The notes: a model not told the origin generated them from the letters alone. A stretch of DNA of 36,530 nt from an uncultured Mucilaginibacter sp. (GCF_903893715.1 NZ_CAITNG010000097.1:1-36530); one strand, 5' to 3'. Positions 1-8,884 are shown, counted from the first letter of the stretch. Numbers and translations are program-made.

Positions 1-1155
1 CCCGAATTTGTAAAAAAACTACAGGCATCTTTTACGAGCGATTCCACCATACACATCGCAACCGTGCAGGACCTGGCCAATAAAAACATCACCACACAAA
101 ACGCAACAAACACATGGACCTGGACCGCGACCAATATCTCCGACGTTACCTGTGCCGTAAGCAATCATTACGATTGGGATGCTGCCAGCGTATTGGTGGA
201 CGATAAAGCACACCGTCGTGTTGCCGTACAGGCAGCTTTTGCCGATGGTTCGGAAGATTTCCATCATTATGTTCAATTTGCCCGCAACTCGTTAGATTGG
301 TTTTCGCATAACCTGCCTGGTGTACCTTACCCCTTCCCAAAAACAACATCGGTGCAAGGCTTTGCCGATATGGAATACCCTATGATGGTGAACGACAGCC
401 ATGAAACTGACCTTGTTTTTGCACAATTGGTACAAGACCATGAGATTGCGCACACTTATTTCCCATTCTATATGGGCACCAACGAAAGCCGTTACGCGTT
501 TATGGATGAAGGTTGGGCTACCACATTCGAAATATTGATTGGCACCGCCGAAAGGGGCAAAAAAGCTGCGGATGACTTTTATAAACAATTCCGCGTTACC
601 CGCTGGATACACGGCCCGCACGAAAAGGAACAACCCATCATCACGCCTTCGCCCGATGTTACCTTCGGTGCCGGCAACAATGCTTACGGCAAACCTTCGT
701 TAAGCTATCTGGCGCTGAAAGATATGTTGGGCGATGACCTGTTTAAAAAGGCGTTACACGTTTACATGGCCAACTGGAACAGCAAGCACCCTATTCCTTG
801 GGATTATTTTAATTCGATGAAAGCAGGCTCGGGCAAAAACCTCGACTGGTTCTTTTATAACTGGTTCTTTACCCCTTATTATATCGATATCGATCTTGAT
901 AAAGTTGATAAAACATCCGGCGGCTACACCTTATCGGTTAAAAACATCGGCGGCTTTGCCGTTCCTTTCGATGCAAACGTAACCTATGCCGATGGTACCA
1001 CCGAAACTTTCCACCAAACACCAATAGTTTGGGAAAAAGACCAAAAACTGGCTGTCATCAATATCAAAACCTCCAAAGAAGTAAAATCGATAGTTTTAGA
1101 CGGCGGCATTTTTATGGATGCCAACGAAAAAGACAACAAATGGGTGGCTAATTAA
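1..1155 (+). CDS. M1 family metallopeptidase (C-terminal part, truncated by window edge)
   Basis: The reading frame is open from base 1, so the start lies before the window; about 384 residues of the C-terminal part are present. The zinc-binding gluzincin motif is complete: HEIAH at bases 439-453, followed after exactly 18 residues by the third ligand Glu at 508-510 (HExxH-x18-E). A G-x-A-D-M-E-Y-P stretch about 25 residues upstream corresponds to the GxMEN-like exopeptidase substrate loop of M1 enzymes. The rest fits the helical C-terminal region plus a small beta domain near the end. Expected role: zinc aminopeptidase acting on peptides, probably periplasmic or secreted in this phylum, but the N-terminus that would show a signal peptide is missing. 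No convincing terminator follows the TAA stop. Confidence 0.88.
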   Translation, partial: PEFVKKLQASFTSDSTIHIATVQDLANKNITTQNATNTWTWTATNISDVTCAVSNHYDWDAASVLVDDKAHRRVAVQAAFADGSEDFHHYVQFARNSLDWFSHNLPGVPYPFPKTTSVQGFADMEYPMMVNDSHETDLVFAQLVQDHEIAHTYFPFYMGTNESRYAFMDEGWATTFEILIGTAERGKKAADDFYKQFRVTRWIHGPHEKEQPIITPSPDVTFGAGNNAYGKPSLSYLALKDMLGDDLFKKALHVYMANWNSKHPIPWDYFNSMKAGSGKNLDWFFYNWFFTPYYIDIDLDKVDKTSGGYTLSVKNIGGFAVPFDANVTYADGTTETFHQTPIVWEKDQKLAVINIKTSKEVKSIVLDGGIFMDANEKDNKWVAN

Positions 1156-1514
1156 GCCATCCATTTTCCTTTTGCCTACTATAAAATGCTCTTTTAATTA
1201 CAAAAACAGGGCAATATTTACCTTTGATTAATTTTTGTAAATTATTAAGAAACTTTTTGATAAAAAATTTCATTAACATTAAGCAAATACTATATTTGTA
1301 ATGGGTTTGTTGTGTACTGACCTGTATACCCCCTATTAATTAACTATGGATTTCCTCCTGTTGGTAAGCTATTGACTTATTTTCGGGTTTTACTCCATCA
1401 TAATGATAATTATTGCTCTCCTGCATCCGTACTTTGCGCGATAGTTTAAGGGGCTGTATACAGTTTATTAAATAACTACCCTGCAATTTTTGTACAAATT
1501 ATCAGTTAACGGCA
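1156..1514. other. Intergenic region, AT-rich, upstream of the DUF5686 gene
   Basis: About 360 bases without a convincing gene. It separates two rightward genes. The only recognisable element is a TATATTTG match to the Bacteroidota -7 consensus at 1291-1298. No strong hairpin or repeat was seen. Confidence 0.5.
1291..1298 (+). promoter_or_regulatory. Possible -7 promoter element (TATATTTG)
   Basis: TATATTTG matches the TAnnTTTG -7 consensus of Bacteroidota primary sigma factors exactly. A -33 TTG at proper spacing is not evident (the nearest TTTTTG lies about 31 bases upstream). If used, it would give the DUF5686 mRNA a leader of roughly 210 bases. Chance matches are common in AT-rich sequence. 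Confidence 0.25.
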
Positions 1515-4067
1515 TTGAAACTTTTTTTGGTTACCAATAATAACAGCATATTAACTTTCAGGATACCTCGTGTTTTGATGGTTTTGATAACCGCTGCGTT
1601 GGTTTTTGGTACCAACATCGCTTGCGCGCAACAACTGCGGGCAATCGGCGGTAAAGTAACCGACAGTCAAACCGGCGAGCCCATTGCATATGGCACCGTT
1701 TTCTTAAAATTAAACACAGGCCTCCGCAAAGCTGTTTCAACCGATTTTGATGGCCATTATCATTTATCAGTTCCTAAAACTCTAGCTGTCGATTCCATTT
1801 TTGCAAGTTATGTAGGCTATTTAACAGCCGGTAAGCCTTTACCTAAAACCAATGGCGAGGTTAATTTTAGCCTTGCAGTTAATGCCCGTACGCTAAAAAC
1901 AGTAAACATAACGCCAAAAAAATATGTTAACCCGGCTTGGGAAATACTGGATAGCGTAGTTAAACATAAACCCGATAATAACCTGCAGAAATTAGATAGC
2001 TACCAGTACCGTAGCTATAACCGTATTACCATCGCGGCCACCAACCTGAGCGAAAAGTTAAAGCAACGCAAAGTAATGCAAAGGATATTGCCGCTAATGG
2101 ACAGCCTGAAAAAAATGGAAGGGAACGACGGCAGTCCTGTTCTACCAATTTTTATGTCCGAAACCATATCCGACTACTTTTTCCAAAAAAGCCCTGAAGC
2201 CAAAACTGAACATGTAGAGCGTTCACGCTCGGTTGGTGTGGGCCTGGAAGACGAGACGCTGATATCACAATTGGTAGGTGCCACATTTTTACAATACAAT
2301 TTCTACAACAACTATCTCAAATTGGCAGCAAAAGAGTTTATTTCGCCCATAAGCGATAGTTGGAAAACGTTTTACAATTATGAGCTAATCGATGAAAATG
2401 ATAAGATAGATGGCAAGTCGTATTATAAAATAGAGTTCAAGCCCAAACGTTCGCACGATCTATCGTTTTCGGGTACCATGTGGATTACCAAAGACGATTT
2501 TGCAATGTTCCGCATCAATACGGATATATCACCCGATGCCAACCTTAATTTTTTAAAAGGTATCAGGATACAACAGGAAATGAACCAACCAAAAGGTACA
2601 ACCGCCTGGATACCATCAAAAACCCGTATCGTATTACACGTAGCCAACATCAGTAAAAACCTGACGGGCTTTATCGCCACCTTTTACCTGCTGAACAGCA
2701 GCATGGAGGTAAACAAAAAATACCCCGAAGACTTGTTTAAAGAACCCATCGTTTTGAGCCCCGATGTTAATAAAAAAGATGAAGGCTATTGGGAAAAAAA
2801 CCGGACAGACTCGTTGACACAATCGGATAAAGACACCTACCGGATGATTGATACTGTTAAAAATTTACCAATTGTTAAAGCCTATACGGGCATAGCCACT
2901 ACGCTCATCAACGGGTACTACAAAGTAGGCAAAATCAGCTTTGGCCCCTACCCATACACTATTAGCCGTAACGACTTGGAAGGCTTTATTTTACGTTTAG
3001 GCGGCATTACCAATAGCAGTTTCAGCAACAAATGGGTATTGGGGGGCTACGCGGCTTATGGTTTCGCCGATCATCGGATGACAGGCAACGGCTCTGTCGA
3101 ATATATATTTTCTCGCAAACCATGGGTGGAGGGGGGCCTATCTTTTACCCACGATATCGCCCAAACCGGCTATCAATATGAGAGTTATGCTTTAAACAGT
3201 AACAATGTGTTTTACGCAGCCCTTCAAAACGGGAGTATCAGCAAACGCGGCCCTTTTATCGAAAACATTACTCAGGCTTATATACAAACCGACCTTGCCA
3301 ATAACCTGCAAGGTAAACTAACGTTAAAGCATAGCACCTTCGACCCTTTATTTAATTACGACTACATACAGGGCAACGACACCACACGCCATTATCAAAC
3401 AAGCGAAGCCAGGGCAGAATTGATATGGACACCCGGCCGAAAGCAACTGCAATCGTCAAAAGTAAATAAGCGGATAAGCATCAATGGGGGTACCGACGAC
3501 CCTATCATTATCTTCAGGTACACACAAGGCCTGATAAATGAGACTGGCGGCGATGTTGCTTACAATAAATTCGGTTTTAACCTAAGCCAAAAAGTGCACA
3601 TGGGCATTTGGGGTTTGGGCGACTATTCATTCACTGCCGGTTATATACCAAGCACATTGCCATATCCTTTATTAGAGAACCATCGTTACAATTTCAATAC
3701 CATGCGTTTTCTGGAGTTCGCCAGCGACAAGTACGTATCCCTAACCTATACACAACATTTGGAGGGTTTGATTACAAACAGTATCCCCTTATTAAAATCG
3801 TTAAATATACGTAATGTGGCAGTACTCAATATTTTAGATGGTGCCTTGAGCGATGGCAATAACGAAGCCTATTTAAGCGGCCGCCGCAAAGTGGATCTAA
3901 GCCTCGAGAGCAAACCTTACGTTGAAGCCGGGTACGGCTTTGAAAACATCCTCAAGATAATCCGTATCGACTTTTTGTACCGCCTCACCCATAACGACCA
4001 CGTCGACGCCTTGGGCAACCTGCCCGACAGGTTTGCAACCCGGCTAACGCTCCAATTCAGGCTATAG
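1515..4067 (+). CDS. DUF5686 and carboxypeptidase-regulatory-like domain outer-membrane protein
   Basis: An 850-residue secreted protein. The first ~38 residues form a signal peptide ending near the A-C-A-Q-Q sequence. Residues ~45-120 form a carboxypeptidase-regulatory-like beta-sandwich (G-G-K-V-T-D-S-Q-T-G-E-P-I-A-Y-G, as at the N-terminus of many SusC-like and related outer-membrane proteins). The remainder matches DUF5686, a large domain with many alternating beta strands that probably forms an outer-membrane barrel and ends in Q-F-R-L, the aromatic/Leu end typical of barrels. Molecular function is not established for the family. The start chosen is TTG at 1515, because it supplies the positively charged n-region; the first ATG (1578) would begin directly in the hydrophobic core. 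It converges on the ThuA gene with only 4 bases between stops. Confidence 0.85.
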   Translation: MKLFLVTNNNSILTFRIPRVLMVLITAALVFGTNIACAQQLRAIGGKVTDSQTGEPIAYGTVFLKLNTGLRKAVSTDFDGHYHLSVPKTLAVDSIFASYVGYLTAGKPLPKTNGEVNFSLAVNARTLKTVNITPKKYVNPAWEILDSVVKHKPDNNLQKLDSYQYRSYNRITIAATNLSEKLKQRKVMQRILPLMDSLKKMEGNDGSPVLPIFMSETISDYFFQKSPEAKTEHVERSRSVGVGLEDETLISQLVGATFLQYNFYNNYLKLAAKEFISPISDSWKTFYNYELIDENDKIDGKSYYKIEFKPKRSHDLSFSGTMWITKDDFAMFRINTDISPDANLNFLKGIRIQQEMNQPKGTTAWIPSKTRIVLHVANISKNLTGFIATFYLLNSSMEVNKKYPEDLFKEPIVLSPDVNKKDEGYWEKNRTDSLTQSDKDTYRMIDTVKNLPIVKAYTGIATTLINGYYKVGKISFGPYPYTISRNDLEGFILRLGGITNSSFSNKWVLGGYAAYGFADHRMTGNGSVEYIFSRKPWVEGGLSFTHDIAQTGYQYESYALNSNNVFYAALQNGSISKRGPFIENITQAYIQTDLANNLQGKLTLKHSTFDPLFNYDYIQGNDTTRHYQTSEARAELIWTPGRKQLQSSKVNKRISINGGTDDPIIIFRYTQGLINETGGDVAYNKFGFNLSQKVHMGIWGLGDYSFTAGYIPSTLPYPLLENHRYNFNTMRFLEFASDKYVSLTYTQHLEGLITNSIPLLKSLNIRNVAVLNILDGALSDGNNEAYLSGRRKVDLSLESKPYVEAGYGFENILKIIRIDFLYRLTHNDHVDALGNLPDRFATRLTLQFRL

Positions 4068-4071
4068 TTAA

Positions 4072-4845
4072 TTAACGCGCATTCGACCGTTCGTTGGCTT
4101 TTCTGCCCATGGCGTACTCTATGCCCCCTAACAGATGTTTTAGGAACAAAGGCTCTGTATATGATTCTTCGGTATGGCCCAATGCGGTGTAAAATGACCG
4201 CCCGCCATCAAACGTATGGTACCAGCTTACCGGATGCTGGCCGCCGTTGCGCCCGCCACCATAACTGCCTTCGTCTATCACTATCAAAAATTTAATATCA
4301 TCGTTATACCAGCTAAAGTTGTACCATTCGTCGGTGCGTTTCCATACCAATGGCAGGTCCTTGGTAGCCTGGTGTGTGGGGTCAACAATTTTCAATATGG
4401 CCGGCTGCACATCCGGGTGGCTTTTATAATAAGCGCCAACCAAACGGCCATACCAGTTCCACTCCAGCCCGGTATTGGTTGCCGAGTGTATCCCAACAAA
4501 GCCGCCGCCACCCTTTATATAGTTTTGAAAAGCCGCTTGTTGGTCTTCTTCCAATACTTCGCCGGCTGTATTTAAAAAAATAACCGCCGAGTACTGCTTC
4601 AGGTTTTCATCTGTAAAGTTTTCTACGTTGGTGGTAGTGTCAACATCAAATGCGTTTTCTTCCCCCAGTTTAATAATAGCTTTTATGCCTGCCGGTATAC
4701 TGGTATGGTGGTAGTCCCCCACCTCCTTAAAAAAAATAAGCACCTTCGGGTTGGCCTTTGCATACAGGTTTGTGGTAAATGCCAATAAGCCCAGGCATAT
4801 GATGAAAACGCACCTCAGTTTAAAGTTCAATGATTTTAGTCGCAT
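4072..4845 (-). CDS. ThuA-like domain protein, secreted
   Basis: 257 residues with an N-terminal signal peptide (hydrophobic ~10-28, A-K-A cleavage region). The mature part matches the ThuA-like fold (PF06283), a class-I glutamine-amidotransferase-like domain found in trehalose-utilisation ThuA and in many secreted Bacteroidota proteins: K-V-L-I-F-F near the start, F-L-N-T-A-G-E-V-L, G-G-G-F-V-G-I-H-S-A, the W-Y-G-R-L-V-G-A-Y segment, and the R-S-F-Y-T-A-L-G-H-T-E-E block near residue 220. ThuA-like proteins bind sugar-type ligands, and no reaction can be assigned here. It is monocistronic as far as can be seen, convergent with the DUF5686 gene. Confidence 0.85.
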   Translation of the reverse strand: MRLKSLNFKLRCVFIICLGLLAFTTNLYAKANPKVLIFFKEVGDYHHTSIPAGIKAIIKLGEENAFDVDTTTNVENFTDENLKQYSAVIFLNTAGEVLEEDQQAAFQNYIKGGGGFVGIHSATNTGLEWNWYGRLVGAYYKSHPDVQPAILKIVDPTHQATKDLPLVWKRTDEWYNFSWYNDDIKFLIVIDEGSYGGGRNGGQHPVSWYHTFDGGRSFYTALGHTEESYTEPLFLKHLLGGIEYAMGRKANERSNAR

Positions 4846-4954
4846 ATTAATATCGTAGAATGAATTAATTACCGGGATAAATTTAAAAAATTAAATATAG
4901 CCTTTTATCAACCATCAACGTATTTGTAATTTACATTATTATGGGGTGCGATAT

Positions 4955-4995
4955 AAACAAAGAAAGAGTTTCGATATGAAACTCTTTCTTTGTTT
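4955..4995 (-). terminator. Perfect 18-bp stem-loop after the small-gene cluster
   Basis: Bases 4955-4972 and 4978-4995 are perfect reverse complements (18 bp) around a 5-base loop (GATAT). The leftward arm ends in TTTGTTT, giving a U-rich 3' side. It lies 27 bases after the stop of the 62-residue small protein, so it most likely terminates the leftward small-gene cluster; it would also insulate the ThuA gene. Confidence 0.75.
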
Positions 4996-5022
4996 TATAG
5001 GTAGATGTTATATATATGTTGA

Positions 5023-5211
5023 TCAGGCAACTAAGTGGCCCATGGTGGTACCACGATTGTTGTCGCTGGAGTTGCGGAAGTTGATTTGTTGCGCCTTGTA
5101 ACTTTTAAGGTCATTGTTTAAAATTTCCTTCAATTCGGCATCGGCACGTTTAATTAATAAAACAGCGCGGTTAATCATTAGCTTTTCGAGTAATACGTTT
5201 ATGTTTTGCAT
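5023..5211 (-). CDS. Small hypothetical protein (62 aa)
   Basis: No family recognised. ATG start. The sequence is hydrophilic and probably helical: a charged stretch (residues ~8-38, rich in Leu/Ile with Lys, Arg, Glu and Asp) followed by an Asn/Ser-rich tail. It is the last of three small leftward open frames (5506-5348, 5345-5244, 5211-5023) and is followed by a perfect hairpin terminator, which supports it being a transcribed gene. Whether it is translated can only be shown by ribosome profiling or conservation. Confidence 0.55.
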   Translation of the reverse strand: MQNINVLLEKLMINRAVLLIKRADAELKEILNNDLKSYKAQQINFRNSSDNNRGTTMGHLVA

Positions 5212-5243
5212 GGCTGGTTGTTTTTAATTGTGTTTAATTCTGT

Positions 5244-5345
5244 TTATGATATACCCAATATGATGCCAACAATTACGCAGTACAGCAAAAGCGCGCAATT
5301 GAGCATTTTGGTCGATTTTTTATTTCTGAGCGTTTCTAAATTCAT
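5244..5345 (-). CDS. Candidate 33-aa single-span membrane peptide
   Basis: ATG at 5345, TAA at 5244. The first 13 residues are polar and basic (four Lys, one Arg). Residues ~15-33 are almost entirely hydrophobic (L-N-C-A-L-L-L-Y-C-V-I-V-G-I-I-L-G-I-S), the layout of a one-pass inner-membrane micropeptide with a positive inside end. It starts 2 bases after the stop of the preceding small frame, which suggests translational coupling, and lies 32 bases before the 62-residue frame. It is short enough to be missed by automatic gene calling. Function unknown; a chance frame remains possible. Confidence 0.4.
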   Translation of the reverse strand: MNLETLRNKKSTKMLNCALLLYCVIVGIILGIS

Positions 5346-5347
5346 AC

Positions 5348-5506
5348 TTACTGTATAAAAAATGGGTCATTGTAATGTGTTGGTAGTTGCAAATTCATCT
5401 TTATCGACATTGGTATAAACCGGTGCCTGTGCTCATGCTTCATAACAGCGCGGTGAGCGTAAACTAAACATATCATAATTAATGCGATCAGTAATTTGGT
5501 TGCCAT
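5348..5506 (-). CDS. Candidate 52-aa small exported or membrane protein
   Basis: ATG at 5506 chosen; an in-frame TTG at 5530 would add eight residues with no benefit. Residues 4-17 are strongly hydrophobic (L-L-I-A-L-I-M-I-C-L-V-Y-A), like a signal peptide or membrane anchor, followed by a His/Arg-rich segment (H-R-A-V-M-K-H-E-H-R-H-R). First of the three-frame leftward cluster. A CATCTTTG sequence about 20 bases upstream resembles a -7 element. No family recognised. Confidence 0.4.
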   Translation of the reverse strand: MATKLLIALIMICLVYAHRAVMKHEHRHRFIPMSIKMNLQLPTHYNDPFFIQ

Positions 5507-5710
5507 TTTGTTTGTTGTTTTACATAACAAAGATGTTTTAACGCGATGGTTTTAGCTACACAAATTAGGTGAATGGGGCTAAAATGTCGGTGAATGAATG
5601 AAGCTGGCAGATAAAATTTTCACCGATGGCGGCTTGCAAATAATTATTGCCATTGGTTGTTACAAACTATACCTATATTTATCTAAACTTAAACTTAAAC
5701 ACAAAATCTT

Positions 5711-6040
5711 ATGGACAGATCATTAATTACAACCAGCATCGGTTTAGACGGTTATAAAATAACAAAACAATTAGGTGTGGTTCGCGGCATTACCGTACGC
5801 AGCCGTAGCGTAGTAGGCAATTTTGCAGGCGGTATACAATCATTATTTGGCGGCAGGCTATCCATTTATGTGGAGCTTTGCGAAAACGCCCGCGAAGAAG
5901 CCTTTCAGCTATTGATGCAACATGCACAGGCCATGGGCGCCAACGCGGTTATCAACATGCGTTATGATGCCAATGAAGTGATGAACGGCATTACCGAAGT
6001 ATTGGCTTATGGAACAGCCGTTGTTGTCGAAAAAGCTTAA
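5711..6040 (+). CDS. YbjQ family (UPF0145) protein
   Basis: 109 residues, the usual length for this family (PF01906, often labelled putative heavy-metal-binding domain). Diagnostic features are the N-terminal T-T-S-I-G-L-D-G-Y segment, the G-V-V-R-G-I-T-V-R-S-R strand, a middle helix (A-R-E-E-A-F-Q-L-L-M-Q-H-A), and the C-terminal G-A-N-A-V-I-N-M-R-Y-D followed by E-V-L-A-Y-G-T-A-V. These proteins form ring-like oligomers in solved structures; the biological role is unsettled. Single gene with its own terminator directly after it. A TATATTTA sequence about 30 bases upstream could be its -7 element. Confidence 0.88.
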   Translation: MDRSLITTSIGLDGYKITKQLGVVRGITVRSRSVVGNFAGGIQSLFGGRLSIYVELCENAREEAFQLLMQHAQAMGANAVINMRYDANEVMNGITEVLAYGTAVVVEKA

Positions 6041-6062
6041 TTCAATTTCCTATCAAAACAAA

Positions 6063-6098
6063 ACGCCCTTGCAAATTTATGCAAGGGCGTTTTTTTTT
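6063..6098. terminator. Bidirectional rho-independent terminator
   Basis: ACGCCCTTGCA (6063-6073) pairs with TGCAAGGGCGT (6080-6090), an 11-bp GC-rich perfect stem with a 6-base loop, followed by a run of T to 6098. On the other strand the stem is followed by TTTGTTTTG. It sits between the converging YbjQ gene and the end of the pentose phosphate operon, so it can serve both. Confidence 0.92.
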
Positions 6099-6118
6099 CA
6101 TCTTTCTCTACTTACAAT

Positions 6119-6616
6119 TCACCTCGCATCATCAGCCGATGGGCCATACATGCCGGGTACCGGTACATCCAGCATGCGCAGGTAAACACTCAATTGCCCG
6201 CGATGGTGAACCATGTGGCTAAACACCATGTTACGCAGCACCTGCACCTTGGGCATGGTAAATATAACATGGTCTCCCATGCGTAAGGTCCACATTTCCA
6301 TCAATTGCTCGTTGGTTACGCTTTCAAGTGCGGCTATAGCGCCGGCAACACTTTCATCGTGGTGTTTTAGCAATTCTACTGTGCTGGTGGCTAAAAATGG
6401 CTTAAACGCTCCTGATGCTAGGTCCAACTCGTCGGCATTGATGGTAAAACCGGTCCAGTTAGGCAAATCCGATACATGCGTGGCCAGTTTCCCTAAAGTC
6501 ATCGATTTTTCGTGCGGTTTCCAGCCGAGTTTATCGTTCGGCACGCGTTCCAGCATTTTGCGGGTACTCGCTGCCTCGTGCTGCATTTCGCCAATCAGCG
6601 CTTTGTTTAAGTTCAT
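6119..6616 (-). CDS. DinB-fold (DfsB/YfiT-like) metal-binding protein
   Basis: 165 residues, the usual size of the DinB four-helix-bundle superfamily. The three expected metal-ligand histidines are visible: His47 (L-A-T-H-V-S) and the H-x3-H pair His134/His138 (H-M-V-H-H-R-G-Q-L). In related proteins the bundle binds a divalent metal and in some members conjugates thiol cofactors; the original family name comes from damage-inducible genes of Bacillus, not from DNA polymerase IV. It starts 17 bases after the pgl stop and is the last gene of the pentose phosphate operon. Whether its job is linked to sugar or redox metabolism is unknown. Confidence 0.85.
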   Translation of the reverse strand: MNLNKALIGEMQHEAASTRKMLERVPNDKLGWKPHEKSMTLGKLATHVSDLPNWTGFTINADELDLASGAFKPFLATSTVELLKHHDESVAGAIAALESVTNEQLMEMWTLRMGDHVIFTMPKVQVLRNMVFSHMVHHRGQLSVYLRMLDVPVPGMYGPSADDAR

Positions 6617-6633
6617 AACTATTTTGGTTTAGG

Positions 6634-7347
6634 TTATTTGGTTAGCCGTACTGCAGCCGGCTTATCTAAAAACCAATCCACATTTTTCCGTATAAGTTGA
6701 GCGGGATATTCCGGTATATTTTCCGCATCTTCCAACACATGATGCACAGCTTCGGCCTTACCGGCTCCATAAACCAAAAACGCGATGTTATCAGCCTGGT
6801 TAATCAAAGGTGCTGTAAAACTGATGCGGTAAATTTGCTGGTCCTCTAAAAACACTTCCTTTACCTCTGCTTTTTTATTAGTCAGGATAGCTGTATGCGG
6901 AAATAACGAGGCTGTGTGCGAGTTATCGCCCAAACCCAGCAATACCAGGTCGAACTTAACAAGGTCGTTATCAAAAAAATGGTTAATGGTATCAGTATAG
7001 TCATCGGCCGCTTGCGCGGGAGACAATGCTGTGTTCACTTTAAAAATATTGGCAGCCGGTATCTTCAACGGGTCGAACAAAGCTGTTTGCACCATCAGGG
7101 CATTGCTGTCCTTATCGGTATCGGGCACGTTGCGTTCATCACCAAAAAAGAAATATACTTTTTTCCAGTCAATCTGTTTCTTATAGGCATCAGACGCGAG
7201 TAACTCGTACAGTTTTTTTGGAGAACTCCCACCCGAAAGAGCAACCGTAAACTGACCGTTTTGAGCGATAGCTTCATCAGCTGATTTTACAAAAAACCCG
7301 GCCAGCGCCTGCAATACCTCATCCGTTGTATCAAAAATATGCAGCAT
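6634..7347 (-). CDS. pgl: 6-phosphogluconolactonase
   Basis: Hydrolyses 6-phosphogluconolactone to 6-phosphogluconate, step two of the oxidative pentose phosphate pathway; cytosolic. 237 residues, typical of the SOL/DevB-type enzyme. Visible motifs are S-G-G-S-S-P-K-K-L-Y (38-47, sugar-phosphate binding), G-D-E-R-N-V-P (69-75) with D-S-N following, and the G-L-G-D-N-S-H-T-A-S-L-F-P block near residue 140 that carries the catalytic His. It begins 1 base after the zwf stop, so the two are almost certainly translated from one mRNA and probably coupled. Confidence 0.95.
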   Translation of the reverse strand: MLHIFDTTDEVLQALAGFFVKSADEAIAQNGQFTVALSGGSSPKKLYELLASDAYKKQIDWKKVYFFFGDERNVPDTDKDSNALMVQTALFDPLKIPAANIFKVNTALSPAQAADDYTDTINHFFDNDLVKFDLVLLGLGDNSHTASLFPHTAILTNKKAEVKEVFLEDQQIYRISFTAPLINQADNIAFLVYGAGKAEAVHHVLEDAENIPEYPAQLIRKNVDWFLDKPAAVRLTK

Positions 7348-7348
7348 C

Positions 7349-8869
7349 TTATTTTTTCTTTTTGCCGTTTAAAGGCAGGGTAAACCAATGGAAACCATCA
7401 CGGGCTATCAAAGCCTCGGCAGTTTCAGGCCCCCACGAATCGGCCGAATAGTTGGGGAAGTTGATACTCTTACGCGATTCCCATGTCTTCAATATTGGCA
7501 TAATCAGTTCCCAGGCTTCTTCAACCTGGTCGCCTCGCATAAACAGGGTTTGGTCGCCCAGCATGGTATCCAACAATAAAGTCTCATATGCTTCAGGGGC
7601 GTCGCTGGTATAGGTACCGCTGTAATCAAATACCATATCAACGGTATTCAATATCATATCCAGACCGGGGCGCTTAGCCTGTACTTGTAAACGGATGCTC
7701 ATTTCGGGCTGTATGCTGATGATAAGCCTGTTTTGCTGCCAGCTTTCGGTAGCCTCCACCGGAAAAACCCGGTGCGGTACATCCTTAAACTGTATGCTGA
7801 TTACCGACGACGATTGGTGCAACCTTTTGCCTGTACGCAGGTAAAATGGCACACCTTGCCAGCGCCAATTGTCGATAAAAAACTTAATTGCTGCAAAAGT
7901 TTCGGTGTTCGATTCGGGGTTTACTTTCGATTCCTCGCGATAGCCGGGCACTTCTTTGCCTTCTATCCATCCCCTGCCGTATTGGCCCCTTACGGTGCTC
8001 ATACGTACATCCTCGGCCGAAAAACGGCGCATGGCACGCAACACCTCCACCTTACGGTTACGCAACTCATCCGAACTGAAATTGATAGGGGGTTCCATCG
8101 CCACCAGGCAAAGCAATTGTAAAATATGGTTCTGTACCATGTCGCGTAAAGCACCTGCGCCGTCGTAATAGTCGCCACGTTCGCCCATGCCCAATTGCTC
8201 GGTTACCGATATCTGTACGTGTTCGATGTTATCGCGGTTCCATATTGGCTCCAATATCGAATTGGCGAAACGGAAAGCCATGATGTTTTGAACCGTTTCT
8301 TTGCCCAGGTAATGGTCAATACGATATATCTGCTTTTCGTTGTAAATATTGCTTAACAGGTGGTTCAGTTCTTTGGCCGTTTCCAGGTCGTGCCCGAAAG
8401 GCTTTTCTATCACAATGCGCGTCCTGTCGGGATTGTCTGCTAAATGCGCTTTCGAGATATTCGAAGCTATGATCGGGAAGAAATTAGGCGATACTGCCAA
8501 ATAATACAACACATAAGGCTCTTGCCCCCATTCTATTTTGTACCCGTTTATTTTTGTGCCAAACTCTTTATAGGTTTCAAAATCGTTAATATCCGATACC
8601 TGGTAGGCCAAATGTTTTGAAAACTCGTCCCACTTGTCTTTTTTTGCTTTTCCGCTGCGCGAAAACTGGTTTACACCCTCTAATACCCTTGCGCTAAAGT
8701 CCTCGTCGCTCAACTGGGTACGGCCCGTGCCGATGATGGTAAATTGCTCGGGCATCCAGCCATCTAAAAACAAATTATATAGCGCCGGGCCAATTTTACG
8801 CTGGCTCAGGTCGCCGGTACCACCAAAAATAACAAATATGGTAGGCTGTGATTTTATGATTGATTTCAT
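7349..8869 (-). CDS. zwf: Glucose-6-phosphate 1-dehydrogenase
   Basis: Oxidises glucose 6-phosphate to the lactone with reduction of NADP+ (or NAD+), the entry step of the oxidative pathway. 506 residues, full length. N-terminal nucleotide-binding motif G-G-T-G-D-L-S-Q-R-K (16-25), E-K-P-F-G-H-D (155-161), and the active-site signature R-I-D-H-Y-L-G-K (183-190) with the conserved His/Asp pair. The C-terminal half has the expected K-R-P-G segment and the E-A-Y-E-T-L-L-L-D block. It lies 15 bases after gnd and 1 base before pgl, giving an operon-internal order gnd-zwf-pgl that contains the complete oxidative branch. Confidence 0.97.
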   Translation of the reverse strand: MKSIIKSQPTIFVIFGGTGDLSQRKIGPALYNLFLDGWMPEQFTIIGTGRTQLSDEDFSARVLEGVNQFSRSGKAKKDKWDEFSKHLAYQVSDINDFETYKEFGTKINGYKIEWGQEPYVLYYLAVSPNFFPIIASNISKAHLADNPDRTRIVIEKPFGHDLETAKELNHLLSNIYNEKQIYRIDHYLGKETVQNIMAFRFANSILEPIWNRDNIEHVQISVTEQLGMGERGDYYDGAGALRDMVQNHILQLLCLVAMEPPINFSSDELRNRKVEVLRAMRRFSAEDVRMSTVRGQYGRGWIEGKEVPGYREESKVNPESNTETFAAIKFFIDNWRWQGVPFYLRTGKRLHQSSSVISIQFKDVPHRVFPVEATESWQQNRLIISIQPEMSIRLQVQAKRPGLDMILNTVDMVFDYSGTYTSDAPEAYETLLLDTMLGDQTLFMRGDQVEEAWELIMPILKTWESRKSINFPNYSADSWGPETAEALIARDGFHWFTLPLNGKKKK

Positions 8870-8884
8870 TGGTCGTTTTTCTTT

